From assembly GCF_018459925.1 (NCBI RefSeq), contig NZ_CP075371.1, positions 1,302,001 to 1,366,000 of the forward strand: a DNA stretch of 64,000 nucleotides, written 5' to 3'. This DNA is from Nocardioides aquaticus (GTDB taxonomy: Bacteria; Actinomycetota; Actinomycetes; Propionibacteriales; Nocardioidaceae). Below the pieces are notes generated by a model that did no database searches, was not told the DNA's origin, and was given only the letters and a program-made list of their open reading frames with translations. Numbering within the stretch: the stretch's first letter is position 1; each line of letters starts with the position of its first letter. The position numbers were made by a program, and so were the translations under genes. Below, piece after piece: positions 1-8,581 of this stretch.

Positions 1-296
1 TCCACAACGGGGGCCTGGTCACCGACGAGCCGGACAGCCCGCACACGCTGCTGGGCGCGACCACCGCGGAGTACGTCTTCGGTCACGCCGACCAGGACTC
101 CTCGATGCCGCTCGAGGCGGTGACCGCGCTGGAGGAGGCGCTCGACGCCGCCGGCCGGGTGCACCTCAACGAGGTCTACGAGGGCGCGGCCCACGGCTAC
201 TCGATGGCCGACACCTCGATGTACGACGAGCGCGCCGCCGAGCGGCACTTCCACGAGCTGCGACGGCTGCTGGACCGGGTGCTGCTGGCGGGCTGA
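1..296 (+). CDS. Dienelactone hydrolase family protein (C-terminal part)
   Basis: Only the last ~97 codons are inside the window; the reading frame is open from base 3 to the TGA at 294-296. The segment has the typical C-terminal layout of carboxymethylenebutenolidase/dienelactone hydrolases: a strand with the acidic catalytic residue (YVFGHADQDSSMP, where the Asp follows the strand), a helix, then the catalytic His in GAAHGYSMAD and a C-terminal helix. These cytosolic alpha/beta hydrolases cleave lactones such as dienelactone; the true substrate cannot be told from this fragment. Nucleophile region lies off the window. Confidence 0.8.
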   Translation, partial: HNGGLVTDEPDSPHTLLGATTAEYVFGHADQDSSMPLEAVTALEEALDAAGRVHLNEVYEGAAHGYSMADTSMYDERAAERHFHELRRLLDRVLLAG

Positions 297-318
297 CCCG
301 GCGACGGGCCGGCCGGGG

Positions 319-1548
319 TCAGGGCTCGACGCGCAGGATGCGGTCGTCCTCGGGGGCCGGGTCGCCGCGACCGTCCCGGTTGCTGGTCGTCACCCACAGC
401 GAGCCGTCGGGGGCCGCGGCCACGGTGCGGAGCCGTCCGTACCGGCCCTCGAGCAGCGGGACGGGCCTGCCCGTCGTGCCCTCGTCGTCGACCGGGACCT
501 GCCACAGCCGCTCGCCGCGCAGCGCGGCCATCCAGAGCGAGCCGTCCGCCCAGGCGAGACCGGCCGGGGAGGCGACCGCGGTCGGCCAGGTGCGCTCGGG
601 GTCGAGCAGGCCGGCCTCGCGGGAGGCGCGGTCGCCGGTCCCCTCCACGTCGGGCCAGCCGTAGTCCCCGCCGCGCTCGACGAGGTTCAGCTCGTCGGCG
701 GTGTCGTCCCCGAACTCCGAGGCCCACAGCCGGTCCTGGTCGTCGAAGGCCAGGCCCTGCACGTTGCGGTGGCCCAGCGACCACACGAGACCGCCGCCGG
801 GGTTGCCCGGGGCGGGCCGGCCGTCGGTGGTGATCCGCAGGATCTTGCCGGCCAGCGAGCCGCGGTCGCGCGCCAGCGACTCCTCCCCGGTCTCGCCGGT
901 GGAGACGTAGAGGTAGCCGTCGGGTCCGAAGGCGAGGCGTCCGCCGTCGTGCACGAAGCCCTTCGGGATGCCCTCGAGGAGGACCTCGGGCGTGCCGAGC
1001 ACGCCCCCCTCGAGCTGGGCGCGCACGACGCGGTTGTCCTCGGCGGTGGTCAGGTAGAAGTAGACGGCACGGTCCTCGGGGTAGCCGGGGGCGAGGGCCA
1101 CGCCCAGCAGACCCCCCTCGCCCTCCGGGGCGGCGGCGTCGAGGGTGCCGACCTCCTGCACGACCCGTCGCTCCCCGGTGACCCGGAGGACCCGCGCGGT
1201 GTCCCGCTCGGTGACCAGGGCGTCACCGTTGGGGAAGAAGGCCACGCCCCAGGGCGCGGCCAGCCCGCGCGCCACCGTCTCGACGACCCGCGGGGGGCCC
1301 TCGCCCCGGTCCCCGCCTCGGTCCCCGCGCCGGTCCCCGCCCTGGTCCCTGCCCTGGTCCCTGTCCGCCCCGGGTGCCTCCTCGACGGGTGCCGACGACG
1401 GGGCCTGCGGCTCGGGGGCCTCGGAGCCGCCCGGTGTCGGGGAGAGCGTCACGGAGGTCTGGTTGCCGTCCTGCCCGCAGGCGACCGCGGTGAGGGCGAG
1501 CAGCGCGGCGACGAGGACCGTCGCCGGCCGGCGGGGGGAGCCGGTCAC
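319..1548 (-). CDS. PQQ-dependent sugar (glucose/sorbosone) dehydrogenase, lipoprotein
   Basis: 409 residues. An N-terminal signal ends in a lipobox (LTAVAC, Cys24), so the protein is probably anchored outside the membrane. Residues ~45-85 are a low-complexity linker built from DRDQG/GDRGGDR repeats. From ~90 on it is a six-bladed beta-propeller of the soluble glucose dehydrogenase family: LAAPWGVAFFPNGDALVTER, EGGLLGVALAPGY, GGRLAFGPDGYLYVSTGE, SLGHRNVQGLAFD and the GGDYGWPDVEG blades are all recognisable. Such enzymes oxidise aldose sugars with PQQ; no PQQ biosynthesis genes are seen here. The start ATG overlaps the stop of the upstream hydrolase gene by 4 nt (ATGA), so the two are translationally coupled. 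Confidence 0.88.
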   Translation of the reverse strand: MTGSPRRPATVLVAALLALTAVACGQDGNQTSVTLSPTPGGSEAPEPQAPSSAPVEEAPGADRDQGRDQGGDRRGDRGGDRGEGPPRVVETVARGLAAPWGVAFFPNGDALVTERDTARVLRVTGERRVVQEVGTLDAAAPEGEGGLLGVALAPGYPEDRAVYFYLTTAEDNRVVRAQLEGGVLGTPEVLLEGIPKGFVHDGGRLAFGPDGYLYVSTGETGEESLARDRGSLAGKILRITTDGRPAPGNPGGGLVWSLGHRNVQGLAFDDQDRLWASEFGDDTADELNLVERGGDYGWPDVEGTGDRASREAGLLDPERTWPTAVASPAGLAWADGSLWMAALRGERLWQVPVDDEGTTGRPVPLLEGRYGRLRTVAAAPDGSLWVTTSNRDGRGDPAPEDDRILRVEP

Positions 1549-2465
1549 GCGCGGTCGACCCGGTCGATCAGCTCACGCAGCAGCTGGTGGACGCGGTCGG
1601 GGTGCTCCATCTGGACGAAGTGGCTGGCGCGCAGGCGGACGTACCGGGCGCCGGGGATGCGGCGCGCGGCCGTGCCCATGTCGCGGGAGCCGGCCAGGAT
1701 GTCGTGCGTCCCGGCCACGAACGTCGCCGGGACCTGGACCCGGCTCAGCGGGACGCGGGGGTGGCGGGACGTGGTCAGCGCGAGGTGCATGTACCACTCG
1801 ACCGGCGTGGAGAGCATCTCGGCCATCGCCATCGCCGCCAGCTCGGGGTCGGGGACACGACCGATGAACCCGACCCTGGTGAGCGCCTCGAGCGAGCGTG
1901 CGCCGAAGGGGAAGCGGGTGGTGACCGGGCTCAGGCTCCAGCCGCCGAGGCGCAGGCCCCGGGCGAGGGTGACGGTGACCGCGCGGGCGACGGGGTGGGG
2001 GAGGTGCAGGGCGCCGAGCATGGTGGCGAAGGTGTCGCCGGGGACGCCGGCGACCGCGAAGATGCCGGCCACCCGCTCGGGGTGGCGCACCGCGAGCTCG
2101 AAGGCGGTGTTGACGCCCATCGACCAGCCCATCACCACCGGCCGCTCGAGGTCGAAGTGGTCCATCACCGACAGGGCGTCCTCGACGAAGTTCTCGATCC
2201 GCACCGCGCGGGGGTCGCGCGGGCGGTCGGAGCCGCTGACGCCGCGGTGGTTCCACGACACGACCCGCACGCCGCAGTCGGGGCGCAGCAGCGCCGGCCA
2301 GTGCAGCGGGTTCGTGCCGAGCCCGTTGCAGAGCAGCACCGTCGGGCCGTCGTGCCGGCCCTCGGGGTCGTTGGTCCAGGCCCGCAGCATCGTGCCGTCG
2401 TCGGACAGGACGTCGCGGTAGGCGATCGTGGGAGCGAGCGCGGCCCGCGCCGCGGAGGTCGGCAT
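1545..2465 (-). CDS. Alpha/beta-fold hydrolase
   Basis: 306 residues, cytosolic. The fold markers are clear: the oxyanion-region strand (VLLCNGLGTNPLHW), the WNHRGVSGSDRP turn, the nucleophile elbow GWSMGVN (Ser115) and the C-terminal catalytic His in ASHFVQMEHPDR. This is the class of esterases, haloperoxidase-like and lactone hydrolases; substrate not predictable. A CACACT hexamer lies exactly 6 nt before the ATG, the spacing seen at many leaderless starts in this window. The gene is the first of a two-gene unit with the sugar dehydrogenase. Confidence 0.85.
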   Translation of the reverse strand: MPTSAARAALAPTIAYRDVLSDDGTMLRAWTNDPEGRHDGPTVLLCNGLGTNPLHWPALLRPDCGVRVVSWNHRGVSGSDRPRDPRAVRIENFVEDALSVMDHFDLERPVVMGWSMGVNTAFELAVRHPERVAGIFAVAGVPGDTFATMLGALHLPHPVARAVTVTLARGLRLGGWSLSPVTTRFPFGARSLEALTRVGFIGRVPDPELAAMAMAEMLSTPVEWYMHLALTTSRHPRVPLSRVQVPATFVAGTHDILAGSRDMGTAARRIPGARYVRLRASHFVQMEHPDRVHQLLRELIDRVDRA

Positions 2466-2534
2466 GCGCCCAGTGTGCCCGAGGAGGGGCGCTGCGGGGG
2501 CGTGTCCCGGGGGTGGGCCGGGAGGGTGCGTCGC

Positions 2535-2780
2535 TCAGGCCCCGGCGACCCGGTCGGCCCGGGCCGGGGCGTCGGTGGCGGCGCCGTCCGCGACGGGGCG
2601 TCCGGCCCGCCGGGCCAGGAAGTCCTCGACGTCCTCGCGCTCGGCGCGGCGCTGGGCGCAGTCCGTGGCGGCCAGCATCGCGTTGCGGCGGGCCCGCTGC
2701 TGCGAGCCGGCCGACCACGTGCGGACCCGGCTCACGGCGAGGGTCGCGGGCCGGGTCAGCAGCGTGGAGGGGATCAGCAT
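2535..2780 (-). CDS. Small hypothetical protein, 81 aa
   Basis: I do not recognise a family. The frame has the strong third-position G/C bias of real genes here and starts with ATG preceded by a GGAG motif about 8 nt upstream. The product is basic and helical in its first half (many Arg; QQRARRNAML), with an acidic patch (EREDVEDFL) and an Ala/Arg-rich tail. No signal peptide or membrane segment. It stands alone between the hydrolase operon and a gene-free stretch. Confidence 0.5.
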   Translation of the reverse strand: MLIPSTLLTRPATLAVSRVRTWSAGSQQRARRNAMLAATDCAQRRAEREDVEDFLARRAGRPVADGAATDAPARADRVAGA

Positions 2781-3089
2781 CGGACGGCTCCGGGAGGTGG
2801 CAGGGCGGAGGTGCGGGGTGCGGCGGCCGGTGGCGCCGACACGTCGAGCGTACGGCGCCCGACCCGCCCCGGACGTGCCGGCGGTGTGACGTTCCGGTGA
2901 ACGCGCGGTCGTCCTCCGGGGTCCGCAGACCCGCTGCCGCCCCGGCCGGCGGAGTCAGGCGTACCAAACGGTCCGACCCCGCGGCCGGCACCGCGCTGAC
3001 CTGCGGCGACAGGGGCGGCGAGGCCGGGACGCCCCCGATCGGTACGCCTGGCTCCGGACCGACCGCCCGGGTCCTCGTCGTGGGACGGC
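2781..3089. other. Gene-free stretch
   Basis: About 300 bases with no reading frame whose codon pattern or product looks genuine on either strand. It holds the upstream region of the small minus-strand gene and the 3' side of the EamA gene. I see no convincing terminator, repeat or RNA gene. Confidence 0.5.
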
Positions 3090-3944
3090 TCAGTCGGGGA
3101 CCGGGCCGCCGAGCCGCGCCCCGGCCCGGGTGGCGCCCGCGCTGGCCACGACCACGCAGCCCACCGCGACCCACTGGAGCGCGGCGAGCTCCTCGCCCAC
3201 CACCGCGATGCCGACCAGCGCGGCCGCGGCCGGCTCCAGGCTCATCAGCACCCCGAAGGTGGCCGCCGGCAGGGTGCGCAGCGCGACCAGCTCGCAGGAG
3301 TAGGGCACCACCGAGCTCAGCAGCCCGACGGCGAGCCCGATGGCCAGGACCCGCGGCGAGGTGAGGGCGTCGGCGTCGGCGAGCAGTGCCGCGGGCAGCA
3401 GCGCGCAGGCGGCCACCACGCTGGCCACGGTCAGCCCGCTGATGCCGGCCCAACGCTGCCCGGTCCGGGCGGAGAGCAGGATGTAGCCGGCCCAGGCCGC
3501 GCCGGCCAGCAGGGCGTACGCCACTCCCACGGGGTCGAGGTCCGCGCGCTCCAGGCCGAGGGCGGCGACGCCGAGGGCGGCCAGCGCCACCCAGGCCAGG
3601 TCGCGCCCGCGCCGCGAGGACAGCATGGCCAGGGTGAGCGGTCCGACGAACTCGATCGTGACCGCGATCCCGAGCGGGATCCGGGCGAAGGACTGGTAGA
3701 TCGCCCAGTTCATCAGGCCCAGGCAGGCGCCGAAGCCGATCACGACCATCCAGTCGTCGCGGCTGTGGCCGCGCAGCAGCGGGCGCGCGACCACCGCGAA
3801 GACCAGCGCGCTGGTGGCCAGCCGCAGCCAGACGAGCATCGTCGGGTCGACCTCGTCGAAGAGGAGCTTGGCGAAGCCCGCGCCGAGCTGGACCGAGACG
3901 ATCCCGACCAGCACCAGCCAGACCGGTGAGGATCGGGGTGTCAC
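3090..3944 (-). CDS. EamA/RhtA-type DMT exporter
   Basis: About 284 residues with ten hydrophobic segments in two repeated halves, the EamA layout (first half ends around GLERADLDPVGVAYAL, second half starts at AGAAWAGYILLSARTG). The SLEPAAAALVGIAVVGE motif in TM 9-10 is typical of RhtA-like amino-acid/metabolite exporters of the inner membrane. A longer reading frame starts at 3971, but I chose the GTG at 3944 because a TACCCT -10 element ends exactly 6 nt upstream of it, and no ribosome binding site precedes the longer start. Substrate unknown. Confidence 0.85.
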   Translation of the reverse strand: MTPRSSPVWLVLVGIVSVQLGAGFAKLLFDEVDPTMLVWLRLATSALVFAVVARPLLRGHSRDDWMVVIGFGACLGLMNWAIYQSFARIPLGIAVTIEFVGPLTLAMLSSRRGRDLAWVALAALGVAALGLERADLDPVGVAYALLAGAAWAGYILLSARTGQRWAGISGLTVASVVAACALLPAALLADADALTSPRVLAIGLAVGLLSSVVPYSCELVALRTLPAATFGVLMSLEPAAAALVGIAVVGEELAALQWVAVGCVVVASAGATRAGARLGGPVPD

Positions 3945-3950
3945 CGGGTC

Positions 3951-3956
3951 AGGGTA
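3951..3956 (-). promoter_or_regulatory. -10 element, leaderless promoter of the EamA gene
   Basis: Minus strand TACCCT, then 6 nt, then the GTG at 3944. Same geometry as the other leaderless starts in the window. Confidence 0.6.
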
Positions 3957-3991
3957 GGCATCAGGGGACACGACCGACGCAGGAGGGCCGG

Positions 3992-5122
3992 ATGACCGAC
4001 ACGAGGACCGACGACGAGACGGTGCTGCTGGTGGGCACGCGCAAGGGGCTGTGGATCGGGCGGTCCGACGCCGCCCGCCAGGACTGGGACCTGACCGGGC
4101 CCCACCACGACATGGAGGAGGTCTACTCCTGCCTCGTCGACACCCGGGGCGAGCGGCCCCGCCTGCTGGTCGGGGCGTCGTCGAGCTGGGTCGGTCCCCA
4201 GGTCCGGCGCTCCGACGACCTCGGGGCGACCTGGGCCGAGACCCCCGGCGGGGCGGTGCGGTTCCCCGACGACGTCGACGCCAGCGTGGAGCGGGTCTGG
4301 CAGCTCGCGGCCGGCAGCGCGCCCGGCGTGGTCTGGGCCGGCACCGAGCCCGGTGCGGTCTTCCGCTCGACCGACGGGGGCGAGAGCTTCGCGCTCGAAC
4401 GGGCCCTGTGGGAGCACCCGCACCGGTCGTCGTGGGGAGCCGGGTACGGCGGTCAGGCCTTCCACACCCTGCTGCCCCACCCCGACGACCCGTCCTCGCT
4501 GATGGCCGCGATCTCGACCGGCGGCGTCTACCGCACCGACGACGACGGCGCGTCGTGGGCGCCGTCGAACCAGGGGGTCCGGGCCGACTTCCTGCCCGAG
4601 GGACAGCAGTACCCGGCGTACGGGCAGTGCGTGCACAAGGTGGCGCGGCACCCCGCCCGCCCCGACCGGGTCTTCCTGCAGAACCACGGCGGCGTCTACC
4701 GCTCCGACGACGGTGGCGCGAGCTGGACCTCGATCGCCGCGGGCCTGCCGACCGACTTCGGCTTCCCGGTGGTCGTCCACCCCCACGAGCCGGACACGGT
4801 CTTCGTCTTCCCGCTCGGCGGGGGCGAGGAGGGGATGGGCCGCTACGCCCCCGACGCGCGGCCGCTGGTCTGGCGCTCGCGGGACGCCGGGGGGACCTGG
4901 GAACCGCTCGGCCAGGGCCTGCCGGAGCGGGCGTACGTCGGGGTGATGCGCGACGCGATGTGCACCGACGACCACGACGTGGCGGGGCTGTACGTCGGCA
5001 CCCGCGCCGGGTCGGTCTGGGCCTCCGTGGACGGGGGAGGGTCGTGGACCACGCTGGTCTCCGACCTGCCCGACGTGCTGGTGGTGCGGGCCGCGCGGAT
5101 CCCGGCGGCGGTCAGCCCCTGA
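3992..5122 (+). CDS. BNR/Asp-box beta-propeller protein (exo-sialidase-like fold)
   Basis: 376 residues starting at an ATG with a perfect AGGAGG 5 nt upstream (3981-3986), which decides against the longer frame opening at 3926. Six Asp-box motifs (SDDLGATW, STDGGESF, TDDDGASW, SDDGGASW, SRDAGGTW, SVDGGGSW) space a seven-bladed-type propeller similar to sialidases and YCF48/photosystem assembly factors. The sialidase catalytic Arg triad is not evident, so an enzymatic role is uncertain. No signal peptide, so it should act in the cytosol. Its 3' end overlaps the convergent sulfotransferase gene by 11 nt. Confidence 0.8.
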   Translation: MTDTRTDDETVLLVGTRKGLWIGRSDAARQDWDLTGPHHDMEEVYSCLVDTRGERPRLLVGASSSWVGPQVRRSDDLGATWAETPGGAVRFPDDVDASVERVWQLAAGSAPGVVWAGTEPGAVFRSTDGGESFALERALWEHPHRSSWGAGYGGQAFHTLLPHPDDPSSLMAAISTGGVYRTDDDGASWAPSNQGVRADFLPEGQQYPAYGQCVHKVARHPARPDRVFLQNHGGVYRSDDGGASWTSIAAGLPTDFGFPVVVHPHEPDTVFVFPLGGGEEGMGRYAPDARPLVWRSRDAGGTWEPLGQGLPERAYVGVMRDAMCTDDHDVAGLYVGTRAGSVWASVDGGGSWTTLVSDLPDVLVVRAARIPAAVSP

Positions 5123-5987
5123 GACGCAGCTCGGCCAGGCGGGCGCGGGTGGAGGCGGTGACCCGCTCCACGACGGCCAGCTCCTCGGGGTCGACGTGCG
5201 CGCGCCAGGCGGTGGCGGCCTGCTCCGGCGACCGGTCGAGCCGGTGCAGGTCGCCGGTGTCGCCCGCGGACCCTGTGGGCGCGGCCGGGGTGTCGGCGGG
5301 GGTGTCGGCGGGCGCGGCGAGGCCGAGGTTGGCGCGCAGCGCGGCGAGCACGCACCCGTCGGCGGCCGCGACGTCCTCGTGGTCGACCACGAGCAGCCCG
5401 GGCAGCGAGGCGGCGTCGGCCAGGGCGAGCGCGTGCAGCACGTGCCAGAAGGAGGCCATCGCCTCCGCCTCGCCGACGGTCCCCGGCGCGGGCAGGTGCA
5501 GCGGCTCGCCGGCGGGGTCGCGGACGTCACCGGCGGCCGCGAGCACGCCCGCGAGCTCCTCGAGGTCGGGCGACCAGCCCATCCGGCGGTAGCTGCCGAG
5601 GACCGCGGCCGGGTGGCGGAGCACCAGCACCGGTCGGGCCCCGGTCGTGGCGACGACGGCGGGCAGGGACAGCAGGGCGAACGGGTCCTTGACCACGACG
5701 CGTGTCCACGGCAGCGGCGCGGCCCACTGCCGGTGGCCGTAGCGGGAGAAGACCCGCGGGTCCGCGCCGCGGTAGGCCAGGGCGAGCGCGCGCCGCTGCC
5801 TGGCCGTCGGCGTGGTCAGCCGGGCCCAGCCGTCGAGGGTGCCGGCCAGCGCGTGCTGACGTCCCCGCGGGTTCATCGGCTCCCGGCCGCCCAGGGCGGT
5901 GCCGGGGGAGGCGGCCAGCTCGCGGGCCAGCCACGTCGTGCCGGACCGGGGGACCCCGGTCACCAGGACCGGCGCGCGCCGGGTCAC
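5112..5987 (-). CDS. Sulfotransferase family protein
   Basis: 291 residues. The N-terminal P-loop-like PAPS 5'-phosphosulfate motif is intact (VLVTGVPRSGTTWLARE), and the 3'-phosphate loop is present as PVLVLRHPAAVLGSYRRMGW. Sulfotransferases move a sulfuryl group from PAPS to sugars, lipids or proteins. The GTG start overlaps the TGA of the GH65 gene (GTGA), so the gene is the third member of a coupled chain with beta-phosphoglucomutase and GH65; a glycan or trehalose-derived acceptor is possible, but that is inference. The region around residues 230-245 is rich in Ala, Asp, Thr and Pro and probably disordered. Confidence 0.83.
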   Translation of the reverse strand: MTRRAPVLVTGVPRSGTTWLARELAASPGTALGGREPMNPRGRQHALAGTLDGWARLTTPTARQRRALALAYRGADPRVFSRYGHRQWAAPLPWTRVVVKDPFALLSLPAVVATTGARPVLVLRHPAAVLGSYRRMGWSPDLEELAGVLAAAGDVRDPAGEPLHLPAPGTVGEAEAMASFWHVLHALALADAASLPGLLVVDHEDVAAADGCVLAALRANLGLAAPADTPADTPAAPTGSAGDTGDLHRLDRSPEQAATAWRAHVDPEELAVVERVTASTRARLAELRLRG

Positions 5988-8581
5988 GTCGTCGCCACGT
6001 GCGGACCGACCGGCGGCGCCGTCGGCGACGCGGGTGCGGCCCCGATCCCGTCCGGGCCGGCGCCCTCGCGCTCGGCGGCGACCAGGCTCGGCTCGGGCAC
6101 CCCGGCGGTGATCCGGGTGCCGTCGGCACGCCGTCCCCCGATCAGGGGCGTGTCGCCGAGCTCGCCGGCGATCCGGAGGCCATGGCCGTCGAGGTCGACC
6201 CGCAACGGACGGTCGGCCGCCACGGCGTACCGGGTGCCGCGCACCCAGATGGTCACCTCGTCCTCGGCGCCCGTCTCGACGACCTCGACGGCGAGGTGGT
6301 CGCCGGTGACCTCGACCCGGAGCCGGCTGCCGCGCCAGCGGACCGGGAAGGTCAGCGCGGGCCACTCCTCGGGCAGGCGCGGGTCGAAGCTGAGCACGCC
6401 GCCGTGGTCGCGCATGCCGGCGAAGCCGAACACCAGGGCGCTCCAGACGCCGCCGCAGGAGGCGACGTGGAGGCCGTCGACGGTGTTGCCGTGGAGGTTG
6501 TCGAGGTCGACGAAGAGCGCCTTCCAGAAGTACGACAGCGCGACCTCGTGATAGCCGACCTCGGCGGCCATCACCGACTGCACGACCGCCGACAGGGTCG
6601 AGTCGCCGGTGGTGATCGGGTCGTAGTACTCGAAGTCGGCGCGCTTCTCCTCCGTGGTGAACCGGTCGCCCTGCAGGAACAGCGCGAGCACGACGTCGGC
6701 CTGCTTGAGCACCTGGAAGCGGTAGATCACCAGCGGGTGGTAGTGCAGCAGCAGCGGCCGGGTCTCGGCCGGCGTGCGGGACAGGTCCCACACCTCGCGG
6801 TCGAGGAAGTGGTCGTCCTGCTGGTGGATGCCCATGCCCTCGTCGAAGGGGATCGTCATCCCCGCGGCGCAGCGGCGCCACTCCTCGGCCTCGGCCGGGT
6901 CGAACCCCAGGCGGTGGCGCATCCGGTCGTACGACGCGGTGTCGGTCTCGCGGACCAGGTCGACCGCGCACGCGGCGCGCTCGAGGTTGTAGCGCGCCAT
7001 CACGTTGGTGAACAGGTTGTTGTTGACCACCGTCGTGTACTCGTCCGGACCGGTGACGCCGTGGATGTGGAAGGTGTCCGTGCCGTTGCTGCGCCAGAAG
7101 CCGAGGTCGGCCCAGAAGCGGGCGGTCTCGACGAGGATGTCGATGCCGTCGCGGAGCAGGAACCCGACGTCGCCGGTCGCGTCGACGTACTTGGACAGTG
7201 CGTAGGCCACGTCGGCGTCGATGTGGACCTGGGCGGTGCCGGCGGCGTAGTAGGCCGAGGCCTCCTCGCCGTTGATCGTGCGCCAGGGGAAGAGCGCGCC
7301 GGTCTGGGCCAGCTCCCCGGCCCGGGCCTTGGCCGCCGGGAGCATCCGGGCCCGGAAGTGCAACGTGTTCCGGGCGAGGTCGGGCTGGGTGTAGGTCAGG
7401 AACGGGGCGACGTAGACCTCGGTGTCCCAGAAGTAGTGGCCCTCGTAGCCGGAGCCGCTGACGCCCTTGGCGGGCACGCCCTGCTGGTCGGCGCGGGCGC
7501 TGGCCTGGGCCAGCGAGAAGAGGTTGTAGCGGATCGCCTGCTGGATGGAGGCCGAGTCCTTCGCGCCCTCGTCGAGCACCACGTCGGTGTTCTGCCAGAA
7601 CCGGTCGAACCAGTCGTGCTGCACCCGGTGGTAGTGCTCGACGCCGTGGCCGGCCGCGCGGTCCAGCGTGCGGTCGCAGCGGTCCGCGAGCTCGCGGACC
7701 GGGACGCCGCGCGAGGTGTGGTAGCTGACGTGCTTGTCGAGCCGGATCGGGTGACCCTCGCGGGCCTCGACGCGGAAGACGACCTTGGCGAGGTCGTCCT
7801 CGTGGGAGGCGCGGACCTCGTGGGCGTCGGCGCAGTCGAAGACGTGGTCGGCCGCGACGCAGATAGTCATCTGCGAGTGGGCGGTGCGGTAGCCCAGGAC
7901 CATCCGGTCGGGGGTCGCCGAGGAGGTGCGGGGGAGCAGCACCCGGTCCTCGAACGCGCTGGCCTTGCGGGGGTCGACGCCCTCGCCCATCGCGGCGTCC
8001 GGGACGTGGTACTCGTCCTTGCCGTCCTGACGGTTCAGCAGCTGCGAGGAGATCACGATCGGGGCGTCGCCCTCGAGCATGGTGACCTCGAGACGCATCA
8101 CGACGAGGTGCCGCTCGACCATCGAGACCATCCGGGACGACTCGACGCGGACCCGCTTGCCCGACGGGGTGCGCCAGACCAGGCTGCGGCGCAGCACGCC
8201 GTCGCGGAAGTCCAGGGTGCGCTCGTAGTGCTCGAGGTCGGCGGTGCCGAGGATCAGGGGCTCGTCGTCGACGTAGATCTTGAGGACCTTGGCGTCGGGG
8301 GCGTTGACCAGGGTCTGGCCGGTCCGCGCGAACCCGAACGCGGCCTCGGCGTGCCTGATCGGCCAGGTCTCGTGGAACCCGTTGACGAAGGTGCCGTGCG
8401 CGTAGGCGTCGCGGCCCTCCTCGGGGTTGCCGCGCAGGCCGAGGTAGCCGTTGGCGGTGGTGAAGAGCGTCTCGGTGACGCCCAGGTCGGCCGCCGAGTG
8501 CGACGTCTCGACCAGGCGCCAGGGGTCGGCGGGGAAGCGGCCGCGGTCGAGCGGGTCGCTGGTGGCGTCGTGGGCGATCAC
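5984..8581 (-). CDS. Glycoside hydrolase family 65 protein (trehalose/maltose-type phosphorylase or hydrolase)
   Basis: 865 residues, the usual GH65 length. In order: N-terminal beta-sandwich (ETLFTTANGYLGLRGNPEEG, YAHGTFVNGF), linker, the (alpha/alpha)6 catalytic barrel with GYEGHYFWDTEVYVAPFLTY and the catalytic acid in HGVTGPDEYTTVVNNN, then a C-terminal beta-sheet. GH65 enzymes cleave alpha-glucosides such as trehalose, maltose or kojibiose, most often by phosphorolysis giving beta-glucose 1-phosphate. The gene directly upstream encodes beta-phosphoglucomutase, overlapping by 4 nt (ATGA), which strongly favours a phosphorylase releasing beta-G1P. The same pair occurs in mycobacteria. Confidence 0.9.
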   Translation of the reverse strand: MIAHDATSDPLDRGRFPADPWRLVETSHSAADLGVTETLFTTANGYLGLRGNPEEGRDAYAHGTFVNGFHETWPIRHAEAAFGFARTGQTLVNAPDAKVLKIYVDDEPLILGTADLEHYERTLDFRDGVLRRSLVWRTPSGKRVRVESSRMVSMVERHLVVMRLEVTMLEGDAPIVISSQLLNRQDGKDEYHVPDAAMGEGVDPRKASAFEDRVLLPRTSSATPDRMVLGYRTAHSQMTICVAADHVFDCADAHEVRASHEDDLAKVVFRVEAREGHPIRLDKHVSYHTSRGVPVRELADRCDRTLDRAAGHGVEHYHRVQHDWFDRFWQNTDVVLDEGAKDSASIQQAIRYNLFSLAQASARADQQGVPAKGVSGSGYEGHYFWDTEVYVAPFLTYTQPDLARNTLHFRARMLPAAKARAGELAQTGALFPWRTINGEEASAYYAAGTAQVHIDADVAYALSKYVDATGDVGFLLRDGIDILVETARFWADLGFWRSNGTDTFHIHGVTGPDEYTTVVNNNLFTNVMARYNLERAACAVDLVRETDTASYDRMRHRLGFDPAEAEEWRRCAAGMTIPFDEGMGIHQQDDHFLDREVWDLSRTPAETRPLLLHYHPLVIYRFQVLKQADVVLALFLQGDRFTTEEKRADFEYYDPITTGDSTLSAVVQSVMAAEVGYHEVALSYFWKALFVDLDNLHGNTVDGLHVASCGGVWSALVFGFAGMRDHGGVLSFDPRLPEEWPALTFPVRWRGSRLRVEVTGDHLAVEVVETGAEDEVTIWVRGTRYAVAADRPLRVDLDGHGLRIAGELGDTPLIGGRRADGTRITAGVPEPSLVAAEREGAGPDGIGAAPASPTAPPVGPHVATT